Assembly (NCBI RefSeq): GCF_904061905.1
Contig: NZ_CAJFCI010000075.1
Coordinates: 1-64,000, forward strand
From: Zestomonas carbonaria
GTDB lineage: Bacteria > Pseudomonadota > Gammaproteobacteria > Pseudomonadales > Pseudomonadaceae
Direction of reading: 5' to 3'
Length of the DNA stretch: 64,000 bases
Shown here: positions 1 through 7,707 of the stretch, piece by piece
Layout: each line of letters begins with the position of its first letter
How positions within the stretch are numbered: the stretch's first letter is position 1
Translations under genes and position numbers: made by a program
The notes under the pieces: model-generated
Database searches by the model: none
Told to the model about the DNA's origin: nothing
What the model saw: only the letters and a program-made list of their open reading frames with translations

Positions 1-47
1 ATGGTAGTGTGGGGTCTCCCCATGTGAGAGTAGGTCATCGTCAAGCT
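1..47 (+). rRNA. rrf: 5S rRNA, 3' end only
   Basis: The first 47 bases match the 3' part of gammaproteobacterial 5S rRNA: the conserved loop and stem with GGTAGTGTGGGG, CCCCATG and GAGAGTAGG, followed by the closing strand TCGTCAAGC. The 5' part lies outside the window, so a complete rRNA operon probably precedes it. A strong terminator follows within 10 bases, as expected at the end of an rrn operon. The exact 3' end (46-49) is uncertain. Confidence 0.9.
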
Positions 48-55
48 CCTATGCC

Positions 56-94
56 GAAACCCCCGTCCTGGCAACAGGTCGGGGGTTTCTCTTT
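56..94 (+). terminator. rho-independent terminator of the rRNA operon
   Basis: A perfect 10-bp stem, GAAACCCCCG (56-65) with CGGGGGTTTC (80-89), is followed by a T-rich tract. It lies about 9 bases after the 5S rRNA end. Confidence 0.85.
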
Positions 95-156
95 GCGCGA
101 TGGAAAACCGGGATCCGTCCTCTTGCGTGCTGGAAAGCGGCAAAGGCGAGGCCTTA

Positions 157-196
157 CCAACAAAAAGGCCACCTGAAACGGTGGCCTTTTTGTTGG
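157..196 (-). terminator. terminator downstream of queD (bidirectional)
   Basis: A perfect 17-bp inverted repeat (157-173 and 180-196) with a 6-base loop carries an A-run on one arm and a T-run on the other, so it can work in both directions. It lies 14 bases beyond the queD stop codon. On the plus strand it could be a second barrier after the rRNA operon. Confidence 0.8.
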
Positions 197-210
197 CTTG
201 ATTGGAGGGC

Positions 211-567
211 TCAGTCGCCTTTGTATTCGCAGCCACTGGTGCAGGTTTCGTGGATGCGTACTCGGGAAAGCTCGGGGAGCAGGGGTTTGAGCTGTTGCCA
301 GATCCACTTGGCGAGCACTTCGCTGGTCGGGTTTTCCAGGCCGGGAATGTCGTTCAGGTAGTTGTGATCGAGCTGTTCGTACAGCGGCTTGAAGATTGCC
401 TTGATCTCCGCGAAGTCGCGTATCCAGCCGGTATGGGGATTGACTTCACCCTCGATATAGATAGCGGCGCGAAAGGAATGCCCATGCAGGCGGCCGCACT
501 TGTGTCCGGCAGGGACATGGGGGAGGCGGTGTGCCGCTTCGAAGGTGAATTCTTTGAACAGTTCCAC
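211..567 (-). CDS. queD: 6-carboxy-5,6,7,8-tetrahydropterin synthase QueD
   Basis: A 118-residue member of the PTPS/QueD family. In this family QueD converts dihydroneopterin triphosphate to 6-carboxytetrahydropterin, an early step of queuosine (7-deazaguanine) synthesis in the cytoplasm. Visible residues are the zinc ligands H13, H28 and H30 within a CxxxHGH motif (C24 to H30), the DHxxLN motif (D67-N72) and a C-terminal HET (106-108). The CxxxHGH spacing favours QueD over eukaryotic-type 6-pyruvoyl-tetrahydropterin synthase, although Pseudomonas homologues are often labelled ptpS. Length is normal. The gene follows the patatin-like gene on the same strand after about 70 bases and ends at a strong terminator. 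No other queuosine gene is nearby. Confidence 0.9.
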   Translation of the reverse strand: MELFKEFTFEAAHRLPHVPAGHKCGRLHGHSFRAAIYIEGEVNPHTGWIRDFAEIKAIFKPLYEQLDHNYLNDIPGLENPTSEVLAKWIWQQLKPLLPELSRVRIHETCTSGCEYKGD

Positions 568-637
568 GGTGTTGCGCTCGTTCGTCTAGGGGCCGCAAGA
601 CGGCCTGGAAGAAACCCGCAGTCTACCAGACTTGCAT

Positions 638-1717
638 TCAGAGAGCCTGGAGGCGCTGGCCCAGGCTGCCGCTTTCGACCAGTTCGAGGAATTCGTCACC
701 AAGCCTGCGGCTTTCATCCATGGCCTTGCGCCAATAGCGCTCCCGCCCCGCGTCGTCGCCCAGGTAGCGTTTGAAGTCCTTGCGGTCCGGCAGCTTGCCG
801 TGTGGCAGCTTCGCCAGGTATTCGCGCGACGGAGCGATCAGCACCACATCCTGCAAGCGCCCGCTGTCGCCACGGCGCCAGGGAATGCCCTTGTCGAACC
901 AGCCGGGGATGACCTTGTCGGTGAAGTGTGGGTAAAGCACCACGTCGCTGCCGCTGTAGGGGAGATCGAGGTGATAGTCGAGCAGCCCACCGTCCCGATA
1001 GGTGCCTGCACCTGCTCCCGGGATGTCGCGAACGCCCTCCATCACCATTGGAATGGAGCCGGAGGCGAGCAGGGCATGGCGCAGGTTGCCGGTGTCGAGC
1101 GGCAGGCAGCGGGACGGGAAGTCGTTGAGTTCGCCCAGCGGTGGGTTCCGGCGGGCATCGTGCAGGATCACCCGCTCGAAGTGCCTGGACAACCGGGGGC
1201 GTCCGATCAGGTTGTCGGCGATCACCGAGGAAAGTCCGAGACCAAGGCGGTCGCGGCGATCATCGGCCAGCAGGCCATGGCTCTTGACCACGACGATGTT
1301 CAGGCGGTAGTGCGGATTGGCCAGGATCCTGGCGTCCTGGCCGGCGAGCAGGTCGTCCAGCATACGGCTGCAGCTACGTGAAACCTCGGAGATGCTGGCT
1401 CGTTTGCCGAAGCGTTGCTGGGTATAGAGTTCGCCGAGGAGTCGGATGCCGGCTGCAGCATCCGGCAGGCATGCGCTGGCGAAGCGCCAGGAACCGATGG
1501 AGGCGCCGATCAACGAGCGCTCGCGTGGCGCTCGTGGCAGCCAGTCGCCGAACAGGGCCAGGTCCAGCCCCTGGATGCCCAAGGCCTTGGGGCCGCCGGC
1601 GGCGCCGGGCAGGATGCCGACATCGCCGGGATTCAGGCCCTGTTCCCGGATGCGTCGCAGGGCGCGAGGACCAGCCTTGAGGGTGAGGGCGGGGGACTTG
1701 ATGTGAATGGCGCTCAT
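638..1717 (-). CDS. patatin-like phospholipase family protein
   Basis: A 359-residue protein with the patatin Ser-Asp dyad signature: a glycine-rich oxyanion segment near 38-42, the nucleophile elbow GASIG at 71-75 (S73) and the DGG motif at 242-244. The family hydrolyses acyl esters of lipids; the substrate here is unknown. I see no signal peptide, so a cytoplasmic or membrane-peripheral enzyme is likely. It is divergent from the PepSY-bqsRS operon across a 124-base gap that carries a BqsR-like box, so it could share that control. queD follows it on the same strand. Confidence 0.75.
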   Translation of the reverse strand: MSAIHIKSPALTLKAGPRALRRIREQGLNPGDVGILPGAAGGPKALGIQGLDLALFGDWLPRAPRERSLIGASIGSWRFASACLPDAAAGIRLLGELYTQQRFGKRASISEVSRSCSRMLDDLLAGQDARILANPHYRLNIVVVKSHGLLADDRRDRLGLGLSSVIADNLIGRPRLSRHFERVILHDARRNPPLGELNDFPSRCLPLDTGNLRHALLASGSIPMVMEGVRDIPGAGAGTYRDGGLLDYHLDLPYSGSDVVLYPHFTDKVIPGWFDKGIPWRRGDSGRLQDVVLIAPSREYLAKLPHGKLPDRKDFKRYLGDDAGRERYWRKAMDESRRLGDEFLELVESGSLGQRLQAL

Positions 1718-1766
1718 GCCGACCTCCGTGAGACGAGGTTGCGATTATAGAGGTACTTGTGGGCGA

Positions 1767-1798
1767 TTCAGCTTGAATTAAGTCCTGAAAGCTAAGGT
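1767..1798 (+). promoter_or_regulatory. BqsR-type box and putative promoter of the bqs operon
   Basis: TTCAG (1767-1771), six bases, then TTAAG (1778-1782) matches the reported BqsR site TTAAG-N6-TTAAG with one mismatch. Read on the other strand it is the PmrA-like arrangement CTTAAT-N5-CTGAAT. A possible -10 element, TAAGGT (1793-1798), lies 10 bases downstream, the usual geometry for an OmpR-family activator. It sits about 60 bases before the first gene of the operon that encodes BqsR, which implies autoregulation. Confidence 0.6.
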
Positions 1799-1841
1799 AG
1801 CTCCCGTAGACAACAGACAGGTTCTGCAGGAGATTACCCCC

Positions 1842-2147
1842 ATGAAAAAATTGAGCACCCTGTTCGCCGTGGCCGCCATCACCATTGCCGCCAACGTGCA
1901 AGCGCACGATCTGGGGCCGGACGAAGCCTTGCGCCTGCGCGATGCGGGTACCATCCAATCCTTTGAAAAACTCAATGCGGCGGCGATCGCCAGGCATCCG
2001 GGCGCGACCGTGACCGAAAGCGAGCTGGAGCAGGAGTACGGCCGCTACATCTACCAGGTGGAGTTGCGTGATCCTCAAGGCGTGCATTGGGATCTTGAGC
2101 TGGATGCCACCAATGGCCAGGTCCTGAAGGACCATCAGGACGACTGA
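1842..2147 (+). CDS. PepSY-domain periplasmic protein, first gene of bqs operon
   Basis: A small secreted protein of 101 residues. Residues 1-21 form a signal peptide ending ...NVQA; the rest is a single PepSY-like domain with the pattern DEALRLRDAGTIQSFE and an acidic tail (DHQDD). A ribosome site AGGAG precedes the ATG. The gene overlaps the next by one base (TGATG) and is a tandem paralogue of it. In P. aeruginosa the equivalent genes PA2659/PA2658 belong to the Fe(II)-responsive bqs (also called car) operon. Modulating the sensor or binding cations in the periplasm is inference. Confidence 0.8.
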   Translation: MKKLSTLFAVAAITIAANVQAHDLGPDEALRLRDAGTIQSFEKLNAAAIARHPGATVTESELEQEYGRYIYQVELRDPQGVHWDLELDATNGQVLKDHQDD

Positions 2148-2464
2148 TGAAACTGATTGCCCGCTACAGCGGCATTTTGGCCCTGATATGCGTGCTCCTG
2201 GTGCTGAGCTTCTCCGTCGAGGCCCGTGACCTGGACCAGGACGAAGCGCTCAAGCTGCGTGAGGCGGGTATCATCCAGTCCTTCGACCAACTGCTTTCCG
2301 CTGCCATGGCCCGCTACCCCGGAGCACGCCTCCTGGAAGTCGAGCTGGAAGAGGAAGATGGCATCTATGTTTATGAGGTGGAGCTGCTCACGACCTCTGG
2401 CGTTGTTCGTGAGCTGGAGTTGGATGCCCGCGACGGGCGCATCCTGAAGGATGAGGAAGACTAG
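2147..2464 (+). CDS. PepSY-domain periplasmic protein, second gene of bqs operon
   Basis: A 105-residue protein with an N-terminal hydrophobic signal segment (about 1-27, ending VEARD) followed by a PepSY-like domain. It repeats the plan of the upstream gene (DEALKLREAGIIQSFD) and ends with an acidic DEED. The two look like a tandem duplication that has since diverged. It overlaps the upstream gene by one base and its stop TAG touches the ATG of bqsR, so the four genes are almost certainly one transcript with coupled translation. Confidence 0.8.
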   Translation: MKLIARYSGILALICVLLVLSFSVEARDLDQDEALKLREAGIIQSFDQLLSAAMARYPGARLLEVELEEEDGIYVYEVELLTTSGVVRELELDARDGRILKDEED

Positions 2465-3133
2465 ATGCGTTTGCTGCTGGTGGAGGACCACGTACCCCTG
2501 GCCGACGAATTGCTGGCCGGCCTGGGGCGTCAGGGCTATGCGGTGGACTGGCTGGCCGATGGCCGTGATGCTGCCTACCAGGGCGCGACCGAGCCTTATG
2601 ACCTGATCATTCTCGATCTCGGCCTGCCCGGAAAACCAGGGCTCGAAGTGCTGCGCGAATGGCGTGGCGGCGGCCTCTCCACGCCGGTGCTGATCCTCAC
2701 CGCGCGTGGCTCCTGGGCGGAGCGTATCGATGGATTGAAGGCCGGCGCCGACGATTACCTGACCAAGCCTTTCCATCCCGAGGAGCTGCAGTTGCGTATC
2801 CAGGCGCTGCTGCGTCGCTCCCACGGGGTGGCCAACCAGCCCCGCCTCGAAGCGTCCGGCCTGCAGCTCGACGAAAGCCGCCAATGCGTCAGCCTCAACG
2901 GAAACGAGATTGACCTCACCGCGGCGGAGTTTCGCCTGCTGCGCTATTTCATGCTGCACCCGGGGCAGATCCTCTCCAAGTCGCACTTGGCCGAACATCT
3001 CTACGATGGCGAAAGCGAGCGCGACTCCAATGTCATCGAAGTGCATGTCAACCACCTGCGCCGCAAGTTGGGGCGCGAGGTGATCGAGACGCGCCGTGGA
3101 CAGGGGTATCGTTTCGATGGGGTAGCTGGGTGA
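2465..3133 (+). CDS. bqsR: OmpR-family response regulator BqsR (CarR)
   Basis: A 222-residue response regulator: receiver domain at 1-115 with the acidic pair E7/D8, phospho-acceptor D51 (LDLGLP) and the LTKPF lysine loop, then a winged-helix DNA-binding domain (about 125-220, ending in the RGQGYRF motif). Family and context (two PepSY genes upstream, sensor kinase downstream) match PA2657, named BqsR for Fe(II) response and biofilm dispersal and CarR for calcium response. Its last bases overlap the GTG start of the sensor gene. A BqsR-like box precedes the operon. Confidence 0.85.
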   Translation: MRLLLVEDHVPLADELLAGLGRQGYAVDWLADGRDAAYQGATEPYDLIILDLGLPGKPGLEVLREWRGGGLSTPVLILTARGSWAERIDGLKAGADDYLTKPFHPEELQLRIQALLRRSHGVANQPRLEASGLQLDESRQCVSLNGNEIDLTAAEFRLLRYFMLHPGQILSKSHLAEHLYDGESERDSNVIEVHVNHLRRKLGREVIETRRGQGYRFDGVAG

Positions 3134-4470
3134 GGTCGATCCAGCGTCGCCTGAGCCTGGGGCTCGTCGGCGTGCTCGTGGTGGTGGGCCTGGCCCTGGC
3201 GCAGACCAGCCTGTGGCTGGCGGACATCGGCCTGCGCCGCTACCTGGAAGACTCCTTGCGCTATGAGGCCGAAAGCCTGCTGGCGGCCATGGTGCGCGGG
3301 CCGCAGGGTATCCAACTGGATGACCAGCGGCTGGTCGCCAGCTACCAGCGCCCGTTTTCCGGCCACTATTTCCGGGTCGATTTCGACGCACAGAGTTGGC
3401 GCTCGCGCTCGCTCTGGGATCGCGAGTTGCTGACGCCGCCCACCGTCGGTTTGCAGGAGACCCTGGCCGACGGGCCCCATGGCCAGTTGCTGCTGGTCTA
3501 CCGTGCCGATTTCCGAAGGTTTGGCGAGCAGATGAAGATCAGCGTCGCCAGGGACTACAGCCCGGTGCTGCGCAATATCCGCCAATTCCGCTGGATCGTC
3601 CTGGGAGTCGGGGGGAGTGCGCTGTTGCTGATCCTGTTCCTGCAACGCCTGATCGTGCGCCGGGCGCTCCAGCCGCTGGAGCGGACGCGCCAGCAGATCG
3701 AGCAGTTGCAACAGGGGCAGCGCTCGGTCCTGGACACCGAGGTTCCAGTGGAGCTGGAGCCCCTGGTCCGCCAGATCAACCATCTGCTGGCCCATACCGA
3801 GGAAACGCTGAAGCGCTCACGCAATGCCCTGGGCAATCTCGGCCATGCCTTGAAGACACCCCTGGCGGTCCTGGTTAGCCTGGCCGATCGCGACGAACTG
3901 AAGGATCACCCCGAGTTGCGCGAGAGCCTGCAGCAGCAACTCGTCTCGATCGAGCAGCGCCTGGGCCGGGAGTTGGGACGCGCCCGCCTGGCCGGCGAGG
4001 CATTGCCCGGGGCGCATTTCAATTGCGACGAGGAACTTCCCGGGCTGTTCTCCACCCTGGCGATGATCCACGGTCGTGGTCTCGAACTGGACTGGCAGGC
4101 AACACCGGGACTGCGCCTGCCATGGGATCGCGAGGATTTGCTGGAACTGCTCGGAAACCTGCTGGACAACGCCTGCAAGTGGGCGCGCCACAAGGTCCGT
4201 TTGAGCATCGAAGCAGGCGAATCAGAGGTCCTGCTACTGGTCGACGACGATGGGCCAGGCGTCGGTGCTGAGCAGCGCGAGGATATTCTCAGCCGGGGCG
4301 CGCGCCTGGATGAGCAGGTCGCCGGGCATGGCCTGGGGCTGGGGATCGTGCGCGATATCGTGGAAAGCTGGCAGGGCCGCCTGCAGTTGCAGGACAGCCC
4401 GTGGGACGGCTTGCGGGTGAGTGTCGAGTTGCCGCTGGGTGTTTCTGGGCCCCCGCGAACGCGGGGGTGA
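3130..4470 (+). CDS. bqsS: sensor histidine kinase BqsS (CarS)
   Basis: A 446-residue membrane sensor kinase starting at GTG within the bqsR stop. It has TM1 at about 8-30, a periplasmic domain of about 120 residues, TM2 near 155-176, then HAMP, a HisKA domain with H239 in GHALKTP, and a HATPase_c domain with N- and G-boxes (NLLDNACKW, DDDGPGV, GHGLGLGI). It is the partner of BqsR. An RExxE motif is reported for Fe(II) sensing by BqsS. Here the nearest periplasmic matches are RYEAE (44-48) and RELLT (98-102), neither exact. The last residues (VSGPPRTRG) and the stop codon are encoded by a REP-like repeat. Confidence 0.82.
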   Translation: MRSIQRRLSLGLVGVLVVVGLALAQTSLWLADIGLRRYLEDSLRYEAESLLAAMVRGPQGIQLDDQRLVASYQRPFSGHYFRVDFDAQSWRSRSLWDRELLTPPTVGLQETLADGPHGQLLLVYRADFRRFGEQMKISVARDYSPVLRNIRQFRWIVLGVGGSALLLILFLQRLIVRRALQPLERTRQQIEQLQQGQRSVLDTEVPVELEPLVRQINHLLAHTEETLKRSRNALGNLGHALKTPLAVLVSLADRDELKDHPELRESLQQQLVSIEQRLGRELGRARLAGEALPGAHFNCDEELPGLFSTLAMIHGRGLELDWQATPGLRLPWDREDLLELLGNLLDNACKWARHKVRLSIEAGESEVLLLVDDDGPGVGAEQREDILSRGARLDEQVAGHGLGLGIVRDIVESWQGRLQLQDSPWDGLRVSVELPLGVSGPPRTRG

Positions 4471-4522
4471 CAGGAAAAATACCGGGCTTCCCGTCACTCC
4501 CGTGAATGCGGGAGTCCAGTGA
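4444..4522. repeat. inverted pair of REP-like elements
   Basis: Copy 1 (4444-4474) contains the hairpin CCCCCGCG-AA-CGCGGGGG followed by TGACAGG. Copy 2 (4490-4522) is the same type of element in reverse orientation, containing ACTCCCG and CGGGAGT around a short loop. They are separated by about 15 bases and form a BIME-like pair between convergent genes. Copy 1 runs into the 3' end of the sensor kinase gene. The pair may also act as a bidirectional terminator. Confidence 0.75.
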
Positions 4523-4525
4523 CAC

Positions 4526-5122
4526 CTACATGCCGTTGGCGAACGCCGGGTTGCTCATGTCGATGGACGCACGCACCGGTTTCAGGGCCTGGGCGTACTT
4601 GGCCAGGATATCCAGGTCGTAGTCGATGCGCGCGCGCAGACGGGCGTCGTCTTCGCTGGCGGCCTCGACCTCGTTCAGCACCTTTTCCGCATGACGGACG
4701 ATCAGGTGCTCGGGGATGTAGCACAGGCGGCAGTTCTTGTAGCCGGAGGCGCGCAGTTCGCTGATCGGGTAGGCGCCGCCGACGCCAGAGGACACGCCGA
4801 CCAGCAGGCCCGGCTTGTGCGCCAGCTCGGTCTTGCTCGCATAGAGGAAGAAGTTCTTGATCGCCGGGCAGGCCATACCGTGCCATTCCGGGGCGATGAC
4901 GATCACCGCATCGGCGGTTTGCAGCACTTCGGCGAACTGGCTCCAGGGACCGCCGTGCTCGGCGGGCCAGAGGGGCAGCGGGTTCTGTCCGAGATCGATG
5001 ACCTGGCTGAGGTCTTCCCGGGTATGGCCCTGTTCGATCAGGCGTTGGCGCAGGTAGCGGGCGATCTTGGACGATTGGCTGTTGGCGCGGCTGGAGCCGG
5101 CGACGATGGCGAAATTCAGCAT
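4526..5122 (-). CDS. NADPH-dependent FMN reductase family protein
   Basis: A cytoplasmic flavodoxin-like protein of about 198 residues. Near the N-terminus is VAGSSRANSQS, the phosphate-binding loop of NADPH-dependent FMN/quinone reductases, and later APEWHGMACPAIKNFF, the family's flavin-binding PEYH-like loop. I chose the ATG at 5122 because AGGGA lies at proper distance. An in-frame ATG at 5140 overlaps that ribosome site and has none of its own. It is convergent with the bqs operon, separated by the REP-like pair. The natural electron acceptor is unknown. Confidence 0.75.
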   Translation of the reverse strand: MLNFAIVAGSSRANSQSSKIARYLRQRLIEQGHTREDLSQVIDLGQNPLPLWPAEHGGPWSQFAEVLQTADAVIVIAPEWHGMACPAIKNFFLYASKTELAHKPGLLVGVSSGVGGAYPISELRASGYKNCRLCYIPEHLIVRHAEKVLNEVEAASEDDARLRARIDYDLDILAKYAQALKPVRASIDMSNPAFANGM

Positions 5123-5249
5123 GCTCGAGGTTCCCTTCATACAGAGACGCGCAGGCTATAGCTGCGCAAGAAAGTCGACAATTCGTGGTGCGTCAGGCCG
5201 GTGGTCGAATGACGCCAGCGCTGTTGGGAAGGGCCGGCGGAGCCGGCTG

Positions 5250-5276
5250 GCGGCCGGGCGGGAAATGCCCGGCCGC
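5250..5276 (-). terminator. hairpin downstream of tlpQ
   Basis: A perfect 10-bp GC stem, GCGGCCGGGC (5250-5259) with GCCCGGCCGC (5267-5276), has a 7-base loop and lies 12 bases past the tlpQ stop. No T-run follows, so termination strength is uncertain. Confidence 0.55.
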
Positions 5277-5287
5277 GAAGGCTGCCA

Positions 5288-7432
5288 CTATACGCGGAAT
5301 TGATCCATCAGGCCCTGCTGGTGGTTGGCCAGGCTGTTCAGCGACTGGCTGACCCGCGCCGACTCGTCGGCCTGTCCGGACAGCGATTCGGTGACGTCGC
5401 GGATGGTGGCGACGTTGCGGTTGATCTCCTCGGCCACCGCGCTCTGTTCTTCGGCGGCGCTGGCGATCTGCAGGTTCATGTCGGTGATCACCGACACCGC
5501 TTCGCCGATACGCCGCAGCGCCGCTACCGCCTGCTCGACCTGGGCCACGCTGCTCTGCGCCTGCTGGTGGCTGTTGTTCATCGAGCCGACCACCTCGCGG
5601 GTGCCGTTCTGCAGGCCCTCGATCACCTGGCGGATCTCTTCCACCGAATCCTGGGTGCGCCTGGCCAGATTGCGCACCTCGTCCGCAACCACCGCGAAAC
5701 CGCGCCCGGCCTCGCCGGCCCGGGCTGCTTCGATGGCCGCGTTGAGGGCCAGCAGGTTGGTCTGTTCGGCGATACCACGGATCACCTCGAGCACCGAGCC
5801 GATCTGCTCGCTGCTGGCGGCCAGGCCCTCGACCTGGCTCATGGCGCTGGTCATGTCGCGGGCCAGGTTGTCGATGGCGGTGGTGGTCTGGTCGATCACG
5901 CCGAGCCCTTCGCGGGTGGCCTGGTCGGCACCGCGAGCGGCTTCTGCGGCCTGGGCGGCGCTGCGTGCGACGTCCTGTGCGGTGGCGCTCATTTCGTTGG
6001 AGGCGGTGGCCACCTGCTCGACTTCGCGGAACTGCTGCTGCATGCCGGAGCTGGTCTGGCTGGCGATGATGGCGGACTGGTCGGCGGTGCCACGGGCGTC
6101 CTGCACGCTGCGTTTGACGTCGGCGATGATCGGCTGGAGCTTGTCGAGGAAGCGGTTGAACCAGCCGGCCAACTCGCCCAGTTCATCTTGCCGCGCGTAG
6201 TCGAGGCGGCGGGTCAGGTCGCCTTCTCCGCTGGCGATGTTGCGCAGCATTGCGGCCACGTTGAGGATCGGCCGGGTCACCCCACGGGCGGTCAGCCACA
6301 TCAGCAGCAGGCCGCCCAGCACCGCGATCAGGCCAAGCCCCAGGGAGACCAGGCTGTCGGAGAGTCGACGTTCGTCCAACTGGTCCTCCAGTCGCTGCGC
6401 CGGCTCGTGCAACAACTGCTGGGGGACTTCGAGCAAGACGCTCCACGGCTTGGCCTCGGGGATCGGCTGCAGCGGTTCGAGCACGCGCAACATTTGGTCG
6501 TCGCCGAATACCCGGGCGTGTCCCTGGCTGGTCAGGCGGATCAGTTCGCCGTCCTGTCCGGCGAAGGCGCTGCCGGCCGCCTTGCCGAGCAAGGTGGCGT
6601 CGCGGCTGTGGCCGGCGAGGAAGCCTGCCGGGCTGAGGATGCTGACGTGTCCCTGGCCCTGGTAGAGCTCCTGGTTGGCCTTCAGGCTGATCTGCTGGAG
6701 GCTGGCCAGGCTGATATCGACCCCCATCACGCCGATGACCTTGCCATCCTTCTCCAGCGGGAAGGCGATGCTGGTCATCAGGATGGACTGACCGTTGACG
6801 TCGTCGAGGTAAGGATCGATCAGGCATGTCGTGCCGCTGTCCCGCGGGCAGGTGTACCAACTGTTGTAGGCCATGCCGTTGGTCCCGGTGCTGGTGTCGT
6901 TGAGCATCTCCTCGGGCATGGCTTCGCTCTCCAGTTGCCCAGGGATGCCTTGCGACCAGTACAGCGCGAAACGGCCTTTGTCGTTGCTGCCCAGTTCGCC
7001 CTGGTCGGCGAACAGTTCGTCCTTGCCGTCCAGGGCGTTGGGTTCGAATACGACGTAGAGGCCGAGCAGCGACGGGTTGGCTTCCAGGGCGGTGCGCACC
7101 TGGCGGGTCAGGTCTTCGCGCAGGTCATAGGCATCGAGGAAGCGCTTTTCCGCCTGCTCGCGGAGGAACAGCACCTGACGGGAAAAGCCCTTGCCGTACT
7201 GATAGGCGTCCATGAAATAGCGCTGGATGCGCAGGGCCTGGGTTTCTCCACGGGCTTGCATGCGTTGCCGGGCGGCCTCCTCGAGCATCTGCGAGCTCGA
7301 AGCCTTGACCAGTTCGGCGCTGCGTTTGGACTGGTAGAGCGATGCGGCTACCAGCAGGGTGACGATGGCCAGCAGGCAGAGTCCGGCCAACAGGCTGATT
7401 TTCCACTGGATGGAGAGACGGTTGGAAAGCAT
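5288..7432 (-). CDS. tlpQ: methyl-accepting chemotaxis protein, TlpQ-like (dCache amine receptor)
   Basis: About 714 residues: TM1 near 8-30, a large periplasmic dCache-type domain to about 360, TM2, HAMP, then a long cytoplasmic signalling domain with the conserved hairpin tip (EQTNLLALNAAIEAARAGEAGRGFAVVADEVR). The sensory domain contains an NSWYTCPRD segment that may be part of the amine-binding site. Context matches PA2654 (TlpQ), reported to bind histamine and polyamines. I prefer ATG 7432, which has AAGG upstream, over a GTG at 7441. No C-terminal CheR-docking pentapeptide is present. It is divergent from the transporter gene, with which it may share a substrate. Confidence 0.78.
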   Translation of the reverse strand: MLSNRLSIQWKISLLAGLCLLAIVTLLVAASLYQSKRSAELVKASSSQMLEEAARQRMQARGETQALRIQRYFMDAYQYGKGFSRQVLFLREQAEKRFLDAYDLREDLTRQVRTALEANPSLLGLYVVFEPNALDGKDELFADQGELGSNDKGRFALYWSQGIPGQLESEAMPEEMLNDTSTGTNGMAYNSWYTCPRDSGTTCLIDPYLDDVNGQSILMTSIAFPLEKDGKVIGVMGVDISLASLQQISLKANQELYQGQGHVSILSPAGFLAGHSRDATLLGKAAGSAFAGQDGELIRLTSQGHARVFGDDQMLRVLEPLQPIPEAKPWSVLLEVPQQLLHEPAQRLEDQLDERRLSDSLVSLGLGLIAVLGGLLLMWLTARGVTRPILNVAAMLRNIASGEGDLTRRLDYARQDELGELAGWFNRFLDKLQPIIADVKRSVQDARGTADQSAIIASQTSSGMQQQFREVEQVATASNEMSATAQDVARSAAQAAEAARGADQATREGLGVIDQTTTAIDNLARDMTSAMSQVEGLAASSEQIGSVLEVIRGIAEQTNLLALNAAIEAARAGEAGRGFAVVADEVRNLARRTQDSVEEIRQVIEGLQNGTREVVGSMNNSHQQAQSSVAQVEQAVAALRRIGEAVSVITDMNLQIASAAEEQSAVAEEINRNVATIRDVTESLSGQADESARVSQSLNSLANHQQGLMDQFRV

Positions 7433-7570
7433 CAGGAACACCTTCAGTTCGACAACTACAAGCCTCTATCGGCACGCTCCGGTCTTTCTTGACCACGTCT
7501 TGCTCCGTGGCCGATCGGGTTGCCGACACTCAGTGACGAACGAAGGCAAGAAGCATGCTTGGCTGTAGGT

Positions 7571-7607
7571 CGATGACACGAGGTCGTAGCCAGGCGTCGT
7601 GTCATCG
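7571..7607. promoter_or_regulatory. perfect inverted repeat between tlpQ and transporter gene
   Basis: An 11-base perfect inverted repeat, CGATGACACGA (7571-7581) and TCGTGTCATCG (7597-7607), has a 15-base spacer. It lies in the 275-base divergent intergenic region about 100 bases before the transporter start. It has no T-run, so an operator or mRNA leader hairpin is more likely than a terminator. The binding protein is unknown. Confidence 0.45.
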
Positions 7608-7707
7608 AAGGTCGTCGGGCGGACTTTGACAGGGTCCGGGGCGTTGGGCAGAGTACGCGGTTTTTTGCGCCGCTCGGCCGGCGCTCCGAAGGGCAGGAGG
7701 TGGGGAA

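Noticed and set aside
5300..7492. 730-codon plus-strand open frame opposite tlpQ
   Set aside because: Mirror frame of a clear chemoreceptor gene; composition is that of reversed GC-rich codons, with no family resemblance.
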